A stretch of 12,558 nt of DNA from contig JAAZGC010000037.1 of the NCBI GenBank assembly GCA_012511425.1, forward strand, positions 1 to 12,558, read 5' to 3'. This DNA comes from Clostridiales bacterium (lineage in GTDB: Bacteria; Bacillota; Clostridia; Oscillospirales; CAG-272). This document shows positions 6,384-12,558 of this stretch, in pieces; within the stretch, counting starts at the first letter, position 1; each line of letters starts with the position of its first letter. The notes under the pieces were generated by a model. It was given only the letters and a program-made list of their open reading frames with translations, did not search any database and was not told where the DNA came from. Made by a program: the position numbers and the translations under genes.

Positions 6384-6464
6384 TAGGCTGATCAAATTTA
6401 ACAAATTCATCCGACTGATTACGCACATATCGCTTTTAAAAATCGGAATATATTTTCTGATGAA

Positions 6465-6498
6465 AAAACCGGGAGAAGACTCTGCCTCTCCCGGTTTT
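6465..6498 (-). terminator. Terminator of the aldolase-VOC gene
   Basis: AAAACCGGGAGA (6498-6487 on the minus strand) pairs perfectly with TCTCCCGGTTTT (6476-6465) around a 10-base loop, and T's continue to 6463. It begins 5 bases after the stop codon of the aldolase gene. Confidence 0.9.
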
Positions 6499-6502
6499 AT
6501 GC

Positions 6503-7465
6503 TTATTTCTGAATCAGATGAATTGCGAAGCCGAAGAATTCGTCGGCGAAATATGCCGCTTTAAGATCGCCGCGGTCGTTGAATTTGTCCTGGCTGCGGT
6601 CGAATTTAAAGCCCATCGTTTCGAAGCGGAACATCGCTCTGTCAAGGAAGTTGGTTCCTATTGCGATATGGCCTTTCTCGCCGAGATACGGCTTTTTCAT
6701 AAATTCAAGGCAGCCGCCGGTAAAGATTCCGCCTGCGCTTTCGTCGCAGTCAAAACCGAACATCGATCCCATGATACCGGCCCATTTCTGCGCGTCCGTC
6801 TCGTTTTCGCAGTTTATTCCGATGTGCATCAGCGAGAAGCCGTACATTCTCGACATCGCCAGACGGGTCATCATCTCGACTCGGTCGAACTGGCCGTCGC
6901 GGACGAAGCCCTCATTCGCCATGAAAGTTCCGCCGACGGCGAGGATCTTGTCGTTCTTCAGGTAATCCATCATATTGTCAAGGTTTATGCCGCCGGTCGG
7001 AAGGAATTTCATCATTCCGAACGGACCGTTCATCGCTTTAATCATTGAAAGACCGCCCGACGCCTCTGCCGGGAAGAATTTTACGACTTTCAGCCCGAGC
7101 GACATCGCCGCCGCTATATCGGTCGGAGTAGCGCAGCCCGGCAGAACGGGGATGTTAAGACGCTGGCAAGCCTTAACAACCTCAACATCGAGGTTTGGTG
7201 TGACAACGAACTTAGCGCCGGCTCTCACCGCCGATTCAACCTGTGACGGTTCTATTACCGTTCCGGCTCCGACCAGCATCTGCGGCATTTCGGCTGCGAT
7301 CTCCCGGATCGCACTCTCCGCATTGTTGGTGCGATAGGTAACTTCCATTACCGGAAGTCCGGCACGGCAGAAGGATTTTGCCAGCGGAATCGTATCTTCC
7401 GGACGCTCAATCTTGACGACCGGCACTATGCCGTAAAGTCCTATTTTGCGAATGATCTCATCCAT
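6503..7465 (-). CDS. eda: KDPG/KHG aldolase fused to a C-terminal VOC domain
   Basis: A 320-residue fusion. Residues 1-205 are a complete 2-keto-3-deoxy-6-phosphogluconate / 4-hydroxy-2-oxoglutarate aldolase barrel, which cleaves KDPG to pyruvate and glyceraldehyde 3-phosphate. Glu41 and Arg45 in MEVTYRT, Thr69 in GAGT and the Schiff-base Lys129 in KFFPAE match the E. coli catalytic residues Glu45, Arg49, Thr73 and Lys133. Residues about 208-320 form a glyoxalase/bleomycin-resistance-like (VOC) module, starting FSLMHIGINCENE with His214 in the position of a first metal ligand and ending AIHLIQK. The normal Eda length is about 205-215, so the extra 105 residues are a true second domain. The GAGGAG ribosome site lies just before the ATG. 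It follows the M18 gene on the same strand with an 88-base gap. No kinase or dehydratase for sugar acids is in view, so the natural substrate stays open. Confidence 0.88.
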   Translation of the reverse strand: MDEIIRKIGLYGIVPVVKIERPEDTIPLAKSFCRAGLPVMEVTYRTNNAESAIREIAAEMPQMLVGAGTVIEPSQVESAVRAGAKFVVTPNLDVEVVKACQRLNIPVLPGCATPTDIAAAMSLGLKVVKFFPAEASGGLSMIKAMNGPFGMMKFLPTGGINLDNMMDYLKNDKILAVGGTFMANEGFVRDGQFDRVEMMTRLAMSRMYGFSLMHIGINCENETDAQKWAGIMGSMFGFDCDESAGGIFTGGCLEFMKKPYLGEKGHIAIGTNFLDRAMFRFETMGFKFDRSQDKFNDRGDLKAAYFADEFFGFAIHLIQK

Positions 7466-7553
7466 AATAATTCTCCTCGTGGGATTATGGCATGGTATGG
7501 ACGTATGTTAACTTATTTCTTTTGTTTTTGTTTTTCGGAGTTCTCTATATAAT

Positions 7554-8963
7554 TTATTTTGCCCAGTCGATAAAGGCTCTGAATGCCTTATAGGTCTCAT
7601 AAAGGTCGGCTTTTGCGATAACTTCGTAGGGGCTGTGCATCGAAAGCACCGGAACGCCAACGTCTATCGTGTCGATATTGTTGTTTGCTATATACATCGC
7701 CACCGTGCCGCCGCCGCCCTGATCCACCTTGCCAAGCTCTCCGGTCTGCCAGATTACATTTGCGTCATCAAATATCTTCCGGATCTTGCCGACGAATTCG
7801 CCGGAGGCATCGCTGGTTCCGGATTTTCCGCCGGAGCCGGTGAACTTGGTCATAACGACGCCCTGATTCAAAAAGCAGGTATTGCTGCGCTCTGCCACTT
7901 CAGGGAAGCCAGGGTCGAAACCTGCGTTGACGTCAGCGGATAGGCACATGGAGTTTGCCCGTACCTTTGCCGGAGATGCGCGGAAGGTTTTGGCAAGCTC
8001 ATCGATAATATCCATATATGCGCTGCTCTGCATTCCGGTTACGCCGTCGGAACCGATTTCTTCCTTGTCAGCGAGGACTATCATAGAGGTGTTGGCGTCA
8101 TCGGTCGAGTCGAAGAGCGCTTTATAGGACGGGTATGCGCAGACACGGTCGTCGTGACCGTATGCGGCTATCATCGAGCGGTCGAAACCGAGTTCGCGGG
8201 CGGGATAAGACGGAACCATCGTGAGCTCGGAGCTCATGAAGTCAGCTTCGGTTATGCCGTATTTGTCGTTTATCAGCTTCATTATGCCGAGTTTGATCCT
8301 GTCGCCGACATCCTTTGATGCGCCGGGAAGCGGACGGGAACCGAGCAATATATTGAGCTGCTCGCCCTCGATGCCGCTGCGCAGAGGTTTGTTCATCTGA
8401 TCTTTCGCAAGATGAATAAGCAGATCGGTGATATAGAATACCGGATCTTCCGGGTCGAGTCCTATCGCTATATCCTGAACGCTGCCGTCGGCGCGGACGA
8501 TTGTTCCGTGAAGCGACAGCGGTATCGTTGTCCACTGATATTTCTTGATTCCACCGTAGTAATGAGTTTTAAAGTATGCAAAGCCGGAATTTTCATAGAG
8601 CGGATGCTGCTTGAGATCGATGCGCGGGGAGTCGATATGCGACGCAACGATGCGGACGCCTTCGGCAATCGGATTCTTTCCAACCCTTATAAATGCGACC
8701 GCTTTATCACGGTTGTTATAATAATATCTGCCGCCCTTTTCGAACTTGTCGCCGAATTTGTATTCCTTATAACCGTGTTTTTCGGCTTCGGCTATCGAAT
8801 ACTTAACCGCTTCGCGCTCGATGCGGCATTTATCGATGAATTTGATATATCCTTTCGAGAATTCCTCCATCTCGCAAAGGGCTTTTTCGTCGTATTCGTC
8901 GTATGCAAATTTCGGTTTATAAAACAGCTTGTCTTTCAGATCGTTTATTTCCTTATCCGTCAT
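7554..8963 (-). CDS. M18 family aminopeptidase (aspartyl aminopeptidase type)
   Basis: A 469-residue cytoplasmic metallo-aminopeptidase of family M18, which removes N-terminal residues, often acidic ones, from peptides using two metal ions and forms large tetrahedral assemblies. All key motifs are present in order: ASHIDSPRIDLKQ with His109, GHDDRVCAY with Asp271/Asp272, DKEEIGSDG with Glu301/Glu302, LSADVNAGFD with Asp344, and VPVLSMHSPYEV with His443. Length is typical for the bacterial group (about 430-480). GGAGGAG stands 5 bases before the ATG, and a consensus promoter (9016-9044) lies upstream, giving a leader of about 45 bases. No terminator is seen after its stop, so some transcripts may continue into the aldolase-VOC gene. 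Specificity for Asp/Glu is inferred from the family only. Confidence 0.93.
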   Translation of the reverse strand: MTDKEINDLKDKLFYKPKFAYDEYDEKALCEMEEFSKGYIKFIDKCRIEREAVKYSIAEAEKHGYKEYKFGDKFEKGGRYYYNNRDKAVAFIRVGKNPIAEGVRIVASHIDSPRIDLKQHPLYENSGFAYFKTHYYGGIKKYQWTTIPLSLHGTIVRADGSVQDIAIGLDPEDPVFYITDLLIHLAKDQMNKPLRSGIEGEQLNILLGSRPLPGASKDVGDRIKLGIMKLINDKYGITEADFMSSELTMVPSYPARELGFDRSMIAAYGHDDRVCAYPSYKALFDSTDDANTSMIVLADKEEIGSDGVTGMQSSAYMDIIDELAKTFRASPAKVRANSMCLSADVNAGFDPGFPEVAERSNTCFLNQGVVMTKFTGSGGKSGTSDASGEFVGKIRKIFDDANVIWQTGELGKVDQGGGGTVAMYIANNNIDTIDVGVPVLSMHSPYEVIAKADLYETYKAFRAFIDWAK

Positions 8964-9015
8964 CCGAACTCCTCCGTTATATTATTTTCTGTTTTTTACG
9001 GTGGTTGCAGAACAT

Positions 9016-9044
9016 ATTATACCATATTTTGTTCATTTTGTCAA
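9016..9044 (-). promoter_or_regulatory. Consensus sigma-A promoter of the M18 aminopeptidase
   Basis: On the minus strand TTGACA (9044-9039), a 17-base spacer and TATAAT (9021-9016) match the consensus exactly in both boxes. This is the strongest promoter in the window. Confidence 0.85.
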
Positions 9045-9054
9045 TCGACAAAAT
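9035..9054. promoter_or_regulatory. Palindrome over the -35 box of the M18 promoter
   Basis: ATTTTGTC (9035-9042) and GACAAAAT (9047-9054) are exact inverted repeats separated by 4 bases, and the -35 hexamer TTGACA lies inside. The placement fits a repressor operator, but AT-rich palindromes can arise by chance. Confidence 0.35.
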
Positions 9055-9167
9055 CATCTCGCGGCATTTGCAAAAATGTGATTTACCCGTATGTTATATG
9101 CATCCGCGGCGCTATATCGGGATTTGAACGGATGTTGTTAAATTTGTATTTCATACTGTTTGCTTTT

Positions 9168-9199
9168 AAAAAACACCCCTCATGTAAAGAGTGATGTTT
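9168..9199 (-). terminator. Terminator of the lytic transglycosylase gene
   Basis: On the minus strand AAACATCACTC (9199-9189) pairs with GAGGGGTGTTT (9181-9171) with one G-U and one mismatch, a 7-base loop and a run of T's. It begins 8 bases after the stop codon. Confidence 0.7.
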
Positions 9200-9207
9200 A
9201 ATATGGA

Positions 9208-10083
9208 TCAGCCGTCTTTTTTCGTATCGGAGCTGCTGTAATACAGCTCTTCGTATATTTCCGCGTTTTCGGCTACACGCCCGACAAATGCTTTTGTTTC
9301 GGCGAACGGAATCTCAAGCAGCTCCGAGCCGTCCGAATACCTTTCGTCCTCAAGCCAGCTTTTTACCCTTCCGATCCCGGCGTTGTATGCCGCCCATGCG
9401 GTCTTCCATGAGCCGAAGCGCTCTTTCAGCCAGGAAAGATAAAAGGTGCCGTAACGGATATTTACATCAGCCGTGTAAAGCATATCCGTTTCAAGCGTTT
9501 CGCCGGTCTTGGTCTGGAGCCATTCAAATGTTTCCGGCATTATCTGCATGAGTCCTATTGCTCCCACCGAGCTTACCGCGTCTATGATAAAGCTGCTTTC
9601 TGTTTTGATTACCGCAAAAACTATCGGCGCGGGAACGCCGAATTCTTCGGAGTATTTTTCAACTATCTCCTGATATTGCAGCGGATGATTTTTGACAAGC
9701 ATCTCTTTTTTATTAAATTTTATGCCTTTTGTAACGCTTACCGTGACCGCAGCGGCGAAAATCAGGAATGCGGCAACTCCGCCGATTATTTTTGCTATTT
9801 TAAGTTTTCGGGCGGGACGATGTTTTTTTACACCAAGATTTGCTGCAGGAGCTTTTTTCGGCTTGTATTTTTTGCCGGTGAATTCATCTTTTTCAGGAGC
9901 ATTGGGAGGTGCCGGCGGCTGAGGCGCAAGCGGCTCGCGGGGGGATACGACGGTGCCGTCGAGATACACCTGGCGCCCGGTAAGCTCCGACGGCTGATAT
10001 GAATTCGGCTTTCTTATCCGCCGCATCGCCTTCGGCTTTGCGGTCTGTGTATTGTTCGGGCAGTTTTTGTAAAATTCGTTCAT
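9208..10083 (-). CDS. Membrane-anchored lytic transglycosylase (SLT domain)
   Basis: A 291-residue protein predicted to cleave the glycan strands of peptidoglycan outside the membrane, leaving 1,6-anhydro-muramyl ends. Residues 1-95 are a basic, proline-rich cytoplasmic part (PLAPQPPAPPNAPEK and lysine-rich stretches). Residues about 97-118 form one membrane segment (IIGGVAAFLIFAAAVTVSV). Residues about 138-285 are the SLT fold, with catalytic Glu162 in VIKTESSF, then GAIGLMQIMPET, DVNIRYGTFYL and WAAYNAGIGRVKSWL. Many clostridial homologues have only a short tail before the membrane segment, so the long proline-rich N-terminus is notable. No good Shine-Dalgarno precedes the ATG at 10083, so the start is less certain than the identity. 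A minus-strand promoter is predicted at 10287-10315, giving a leader of about 200 bases. Confidence 0.9.
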   Translation of the reverse strand: MNEFYKNCPNNTQTAKPKAMRRIRKPNSYQPSELTGRQVYLDGTVVSPREPLAPQPPAPPNAPEKDEFTGKKYKPKKAPAANLGVKKHRPARKLKIAKIIGGVAAFLIFAAAVTVSVTKGIKFNKKEMLVKNHPLQYQEIVEKYSEEFGVPAPIVFAVIKTESSFIIDAVSSVGAIGLMQIMPETFEWLQTKTGETLETDMLYTADVNIRYGTFYLSWLKERFGSWKTAWAAYNAGIGRVKSWLEDERYSDGSELLEIPFAETKAFVGRVAENAEIYEELYYSSSDTKKDG

Positions 10084-10102
10084 GTTTTTTATACTTATTA
10101 TC

Positions 10103-10131
10103 TTGAAAAAATAATGTTTATATGCTATAAT
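10103..10131 (+). promoter_or_regulatory. Plus-strand promoter toward the membrane protein operon
   Basis: TTGAAA (10103-10108), a 17-base spacer and TATAAT (10126-10131) predict a start near 10138 and a leader of about 190 bases before the ATG at 10332. Confidence 0.65.
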
Positions 10132-10138
10132 AATATAT

Positions 10139-10160
10139 ACGCAGACATTAGTGTATGCGT
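10139..10160. promoter_or_regulatory. Imperfect dyad at the plus-strand transcription start
   Basis: ACGCAGACA (10139-10147) and TGTATGCGT (10152-10160) are inverted repeats with one mismatch and a 4-base centre. They begin one base after the predicted start of the plus-strand transcript, so the dyad may be an operator or a 5'-end hairpin. Confidence 0.35.
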
Positions 10161-10286
10161 TTTGAATTATAAAACAACAATATCAACATAAATGCAAAAC
10201 AAATACAACATTTCGCATCCGGCTGACAGCGCTGCTCCGCGCTGTTTCAGAGGAGTTTTTTGCTTCGAATCGGATTCGTCGGATAT

Positions 10287-10315
10287 ATTATACCACGATT
10301 TTTCCTTCGGCGCAA
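10287..10315 (-). promoter_or_regulatory. Minus-strand promoter toward the lytic transglycosylase
   Basis: On the minus strand TTGCGC (10315-10310), a 17-base spacer and TATAAT (10292-10287) face the plus-strand promoter at 10103-10131. The palindrome CGAATCGGATTCG (10266-10278) sits at the predicted minus-strand start, near 10280. Confidence 0.5.
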
Positions 10316-10331
10316 TAGCGGCGGTTTCGAT

Positions 10332-10868
10332 ATGAAGAAATATATCAAACCGCTACGTCTTTTCGCCGATGTATTTGCCGTTGTATCGGCGCTCGGAGTT
10401 CCCTTTATATACAGGTTTTTAATACGGGTGTTCGGGGATACGCTGCCGGTAACCGGCGCCGGATTTATAATCCATACTCTTGTCTGGGCATTGATATGGA
10501 TGTATGCGGCACTTGCGAGAAGCGGCAATATCAAGCTGTTCGGGGCGGTATACTGGTTTTTGCAGACTGCCGCAATGGCTTCGACGCTTATACCCGGAAT
10601 CGGGGTTCTTCCGGGAGAGGAAGCTGACATTGTCAGCTTTTTAAGCGTTATCCTGAGCGAATATTATATCGAACCGTTCCGGGCTTTGTTTTCGCAATTG
10701 ACCGGTTATTCAAGCGTTTTCTGTTCCCTTTTCATCGCCGTTTTTCTGATATTGTTTGCGATTGTGCCGGCGAAAGAAAAGCCGTCGGAAATAAATGAAA
10801 CCGAACAGGCAAATCCCGAAACAGACGAAAAGCTTAATATAAATTCAGAGGAAAATGAAAAGACTTAA
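10332..10868 (+). CDS. Small multi-pass membrane protein of unknown function
   Basis: No family was recognised. The 178-residue product has hydrophobic segments at about 10-30, 43-62, 68-90 and 126-146, with a possible weaker one at 98-113. It ends in a polar, acid-rich cytoplasmic tail (residues 148-178, rich in Glu and Asn). The ATG at 10332 (MKKYIKPLRLF) is chosen because a lysine-rich start before the first membrane segment is natural. A TTG at 10260 with AGGAG 4 bases upstream would add 24 residues and cannot be excluded. The 3' end overlaps the next gene by 14 bases, so it is co-transcribed and probably translationally coupled to the Gfo/Idh/MocA gene. Confidence 0.72.
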   Translation: MKKYIKPLRLFADVFAVVSALGVPFIYRFLIRVFGDTLPVTGAGFIIHTLVWALIWMYAALARSGNIKLFGAVYWFLQTAAMASTLIPGIGVLPGEEADIVSFLSVILSEYYIEPFRALFSQLTGYSSVFCSLFIAVFLILFAIVPAKEKPSEINETEQANPETDEKLNINSEENEKT

Positions 10869-11988
10869 CATTGCCCTTATCGGATTCGGCAACATGGGAC
10901 GCACCCATTCCTATGCCGTTCAAAATCTTAAATTCTACTACGGCGCAGACGACCCGACTGCAACAGCTAAAATCATCGGCGTCTGCACCTCAAAAAAAGA
11001 GACTGCGCAGATTGCCGCCGAAAAATATGGACTCGACAAGGCTTATTGGAACGAAGATGAGCTTATTTTCTCCGATGAGACCGATATAGTCGATATTTCG
11101 ACGCCGAATCTTCTGCATTATGAAACCTTAAAAAAGGCGATTGCCGCCGGCAAGCACATTTACTGCGAAAAGCCGCTCTGCACAAAAGCGCGACAGGCTG
11201 CCGAGATCGCCGAACTTATAAAAGGCACCGGGCTTAAGGGGCAGATCGTTCATAACTACCGTTTCATGGGTCCGGTCGTCCGCGCAAAGCAGCTGATTGA
11301 AGAAGGACGGCTCGGGAAGATAGTCAGCTTCGATATCAGCTATTATCATTCTTCGTCAACCGACGTAACAAAGCCGGTAGGATGGAAGCAGGACGGAGCA
11401 TACGGCGGAGGAGTTTTGTGGGATCTCGGCTCTCACGCCGTTGACCTTATTTATCATCTCTGCGGGAAGTTCAGGACTGTCGACGGAATGCAGCAGATCG
11501 CGCATCCGCTGCGCGCCGGAGTTGACGGCAAGCCCTGGAAAACCGATGCGGACGAGGCGTTTTACCTTTTGGCGGAGCTTGAATGCGGCGCTAAGGGGAC
11601 GATTACCGCGTCAAAGTTAGGAGTCGGCACAAACGACGATCTGAATTTTACGATATACGGCACAAAAGGAACGGTGAAATTCGACCTTATGGATCCGAGC
11701 TGGCTGTGGTTCTGCGACGGCGATGCTCCCTCCGGCGAACTCGGCGGAGAGCGGGGATTTACCCGAATCGAATGTGTCGGCAGATACCCCGCCCCCGGCG
11801 ATAAATTCCCGGGAGCTAAAGCGGTTCCCGGCTGGATACGCAGTCACGTCGAGAGCTATCACGACTTTTTGACTTCAATTTTAAATGACAGACCGACCTG
11901 CCCGGATATCAGCGACGCCGCCGATGTCACAAGAATAATCGAATCGGCTTATATGTCGGCCGAAACGGGACGACGCATCAGCCTATGA
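10855..11988 (+). CDS. Gfo/Idh/MocA family NAD(P)-dependent oxidoreductase
   Basis: A 377-residue cytoplasmic enzyme of the glucose-fructose oxidoreductase / inositol dehydrogenase / MocA family, which oxidises or reduces sugars, sugar acids or cyclitols with NAD(P). The N-terminal Rossmann fold starts ALIGFGNMGRTH (GxGxxGxxH form). The catalytic lysine is Lys106 in CEKPLC. DLGSHAVDL at 190-198 supplies the substrate-side Asp190/His194 pair typical of the C-terminal domain. Length and domain order are normal. The start overlaps the membrane protein gene, with GAGGA just upstream, and the stop overlaps the coaE start (ATGA). The substrate cannot be read from the sequence, and the neighbours give no pathway clue. 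Confidence 0.92.
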   Translation: MKRLNIALIGFGNMGRTHSYAVQNLKFYYGADDPTATAKIIGVCTSKKETAQIAAEKYGLDKAYWNEDELIFSDETDIVDISTPNLLHYETLKKAIAAGKHIYCEKPLCTKARQAAEIAELIKGTGLKGQIVHNYRFMGPVVRAKQLIEEGRLGKIVSFDISYYHSSSTDVTKPVGWKQDGAYGGGVLWDLGSHAVDLIYHLCGKFRTVDGMQQIAHPLRAGVDGKPWKTDADEAFYLLAELECGAKGTITASKLGVGTNDDLNFTIYGTKGTVKFDLMDPSWLWFCDGDAPSGELGGERGFTRIECVGRYPAPGDKFPGAKAVPGWIRSHVESYHDFLTSILNDRPTCPDISDAADVTRIIESAYMSAETGRRISL

Positions 11989-12558
11989 GCCTTCTTTCTG
12001 TTTTAGGGCTTACCGGGGCGAGCGGAAGCGGCAAGGGGTATATCTCGGAAATATTTGCCCGCCGAAATGTCGAAAGCCTTGACACCGACGCGCTTTATCA
12101 TTCGCTTACCGGTTCAAATCCGGCGCTGCGGGATGATGAACTGCTGAAAGAATTGAAAAGCGAATTCGGAGACGACATAATTTCCCCCGACAGCTCGCTT
12201 TGCCGTCCGGCGCTGCGCGAAAAGGTTTTTAATTCACCTGAAAAACTCAAAAGGCTGAATGAGATTGCCCATCCGCATGTTATTTCAACCGCACTTTCCT
12301 GGATAAGGGAGCAACAAAAAAGCGGACGAAAATACTGCATTATCGACGCGCCGCTGCTGTTCGAAAGCCGGATGAACGAATACTGCGACTGGACGATAGG
12401 CGTTATAGCCGACAGGGCTTTGCGGGTCAGCCGAATCATAAAGCGGGACGGAATTTCCCGGGAAGCGGCGGAAAAACGGATATCGAATCAGCCGGACAAC
12501 GAATTTTATCAGACAGAGTGTGATTTTATCATTGTAAACGATGAAGAACACAATCCGG
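11985..12558 (+). CDS. coaE: Dephospho-CoA kinase, 3' end cut by the window
   Basis: The first 191 residues of CoaE, which phosphorylates the 3'-hydroxyl of dephospho-CoA with ATP in the last step of CoA synthesis. MSLLSVLGLTGASGSGKG carries the P-loop (GASGSGK, Lys17); the residue after the lysine is Gly18 rather than Ser/Thr. It continues with DTDALYH (33-39), ALREKVF, LNEIAHPHV, DAPLLFES (121-128) and a lid with RIIKRDGISREAAEKRISNQ. All of these are hallmarks of the family. CoaE is usually about 195-205 residues, so only a short tail is missing. The ATG overlaps the previous stop codon as ATGA, indicating translational coupling to the oxidoreductase gene. No frameshift is seen. Confidence 0.94.
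   Translation, partial: MSLLSVLGLTGASGSGKGYISEIFARRNVESLDTDALYHSLTGSNPALRDDELLKELKSEFGDDIISPDSSLCRPALREKVFNSPEKLKRLNEIAHPHVISTALSWIREQQKSGRKYCIIDAPLLFESRMNEYCDWTIGVIADRALRVSRIIKRDGISREAAEKRISNQPDNEFYQTECDFIIVNDEEHNP

Noticed and set aside
6213..6428. Minus-strand open frame of 71 codons
   Set aside because: It spans the tRNA-Ser gene and its promoter.
7484..7511. Possible promoter TTAACA-N16-CATAAT before the aldolase-VOC gene (minus strand)
   Set aside because: Its predicted start would fall inside the GAGGAG ribosome site, so it could not give a useful mRNA; read-through from the M18 gene is simpler.
8412..9194. Plus-strand open frame of 260 codons
   Set aside because: Antisense to the M18 gene and its promoter; the M18 frame has all catalytic motifs, so this is a shadow frame.
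10222..10261. GC hairpin followed by six T's in the leader of the membrane protein gene, as an attenuator
   Set aside because: The T-run begins five bases after the stem and the stem is only 6 bp plus an imperfect extension; no leader peptide or known riboswitch was recognised.
1..12558. CRISPR arrays, integrases, transposases, origins
   Set aside because: No regularly spaced direct repeats, no recombinase or transposase motifs, and no DnaA-box cluster were seen on either strand.

Overview
The window looks like a stretch of chromosome from an anaerobic, Gram-positive-type bacterium of the class Clostridia, perhaps an uncultured gut or digester lineage. This is inferred from four things: a MetH whose reactivation domain is a separate upstream gene, a surface protein with three S-layer homology (SLH) domains, promoters close to sigma-A consensus, and strong GGAGG-type ribosome binding sites. 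No rRNA, CRISPR array, integrase or intact insertion sequence is visible.

Layout. (1) Positions 2-2907, + strand: the 3' end of a B12-dependent methionine synthase reactivation-domain gene, then the catalytic metH (homocysteine, folate and cobalamin domains). The two proteins together match one full-length MetH. (2) Positions 2908-4140: an AT-rich scar. It holds a NADAR-like/DUF6977-like gene (recalled family, not verified) that has lost its start codon and carries an internal TGA. It also holds the 5' remnant of a SUKH (SMI1/KNR4-like) gene on the opposite strand, and an orphan minus-strand promoter plus perfect Shine-Dalgarno sequence that leads to no intact gene. (3) Positions 4147-4743: a single MaoC-like hot-dog-fold gene with its own promoter and a bidirectional terminator. 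(4) Positions 4782-10083, all minus strand, in order of transcription: a membrane-anchored lytic transglycosylase, an M18 aminopeptidase with a consensus promoter, a KDPG aldolase fused to a VOC (glyoxalase-like) domain, tRNA-Ser(CGA), and a frameshifted, probably internally deleted SLH surface protein. (5) Positions 10332-12558, + strand: an overlapping set of a small membrane protein, a Gfo/Idh/MocA oxidoreductase, and coaE (dephospho-CoA kinase), which runs off the window end.

Most of the window is housekeeping metabolism: methionine and one-carbon metabolism, peptide turnover, sugar-acid cleavage, CoA synthesis and cell-wall remodelling. The less ordinary parts are the decayed toxin/antitoxin-like scar between metH and the MaoC gene, the aldolase-VOC fusion, the collapsed SLH gene, and two face-to-face promoters between the transglycosylase and the membrane protein. 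No complete new system is visible; the nearest candidate is the scar, and it is dead.
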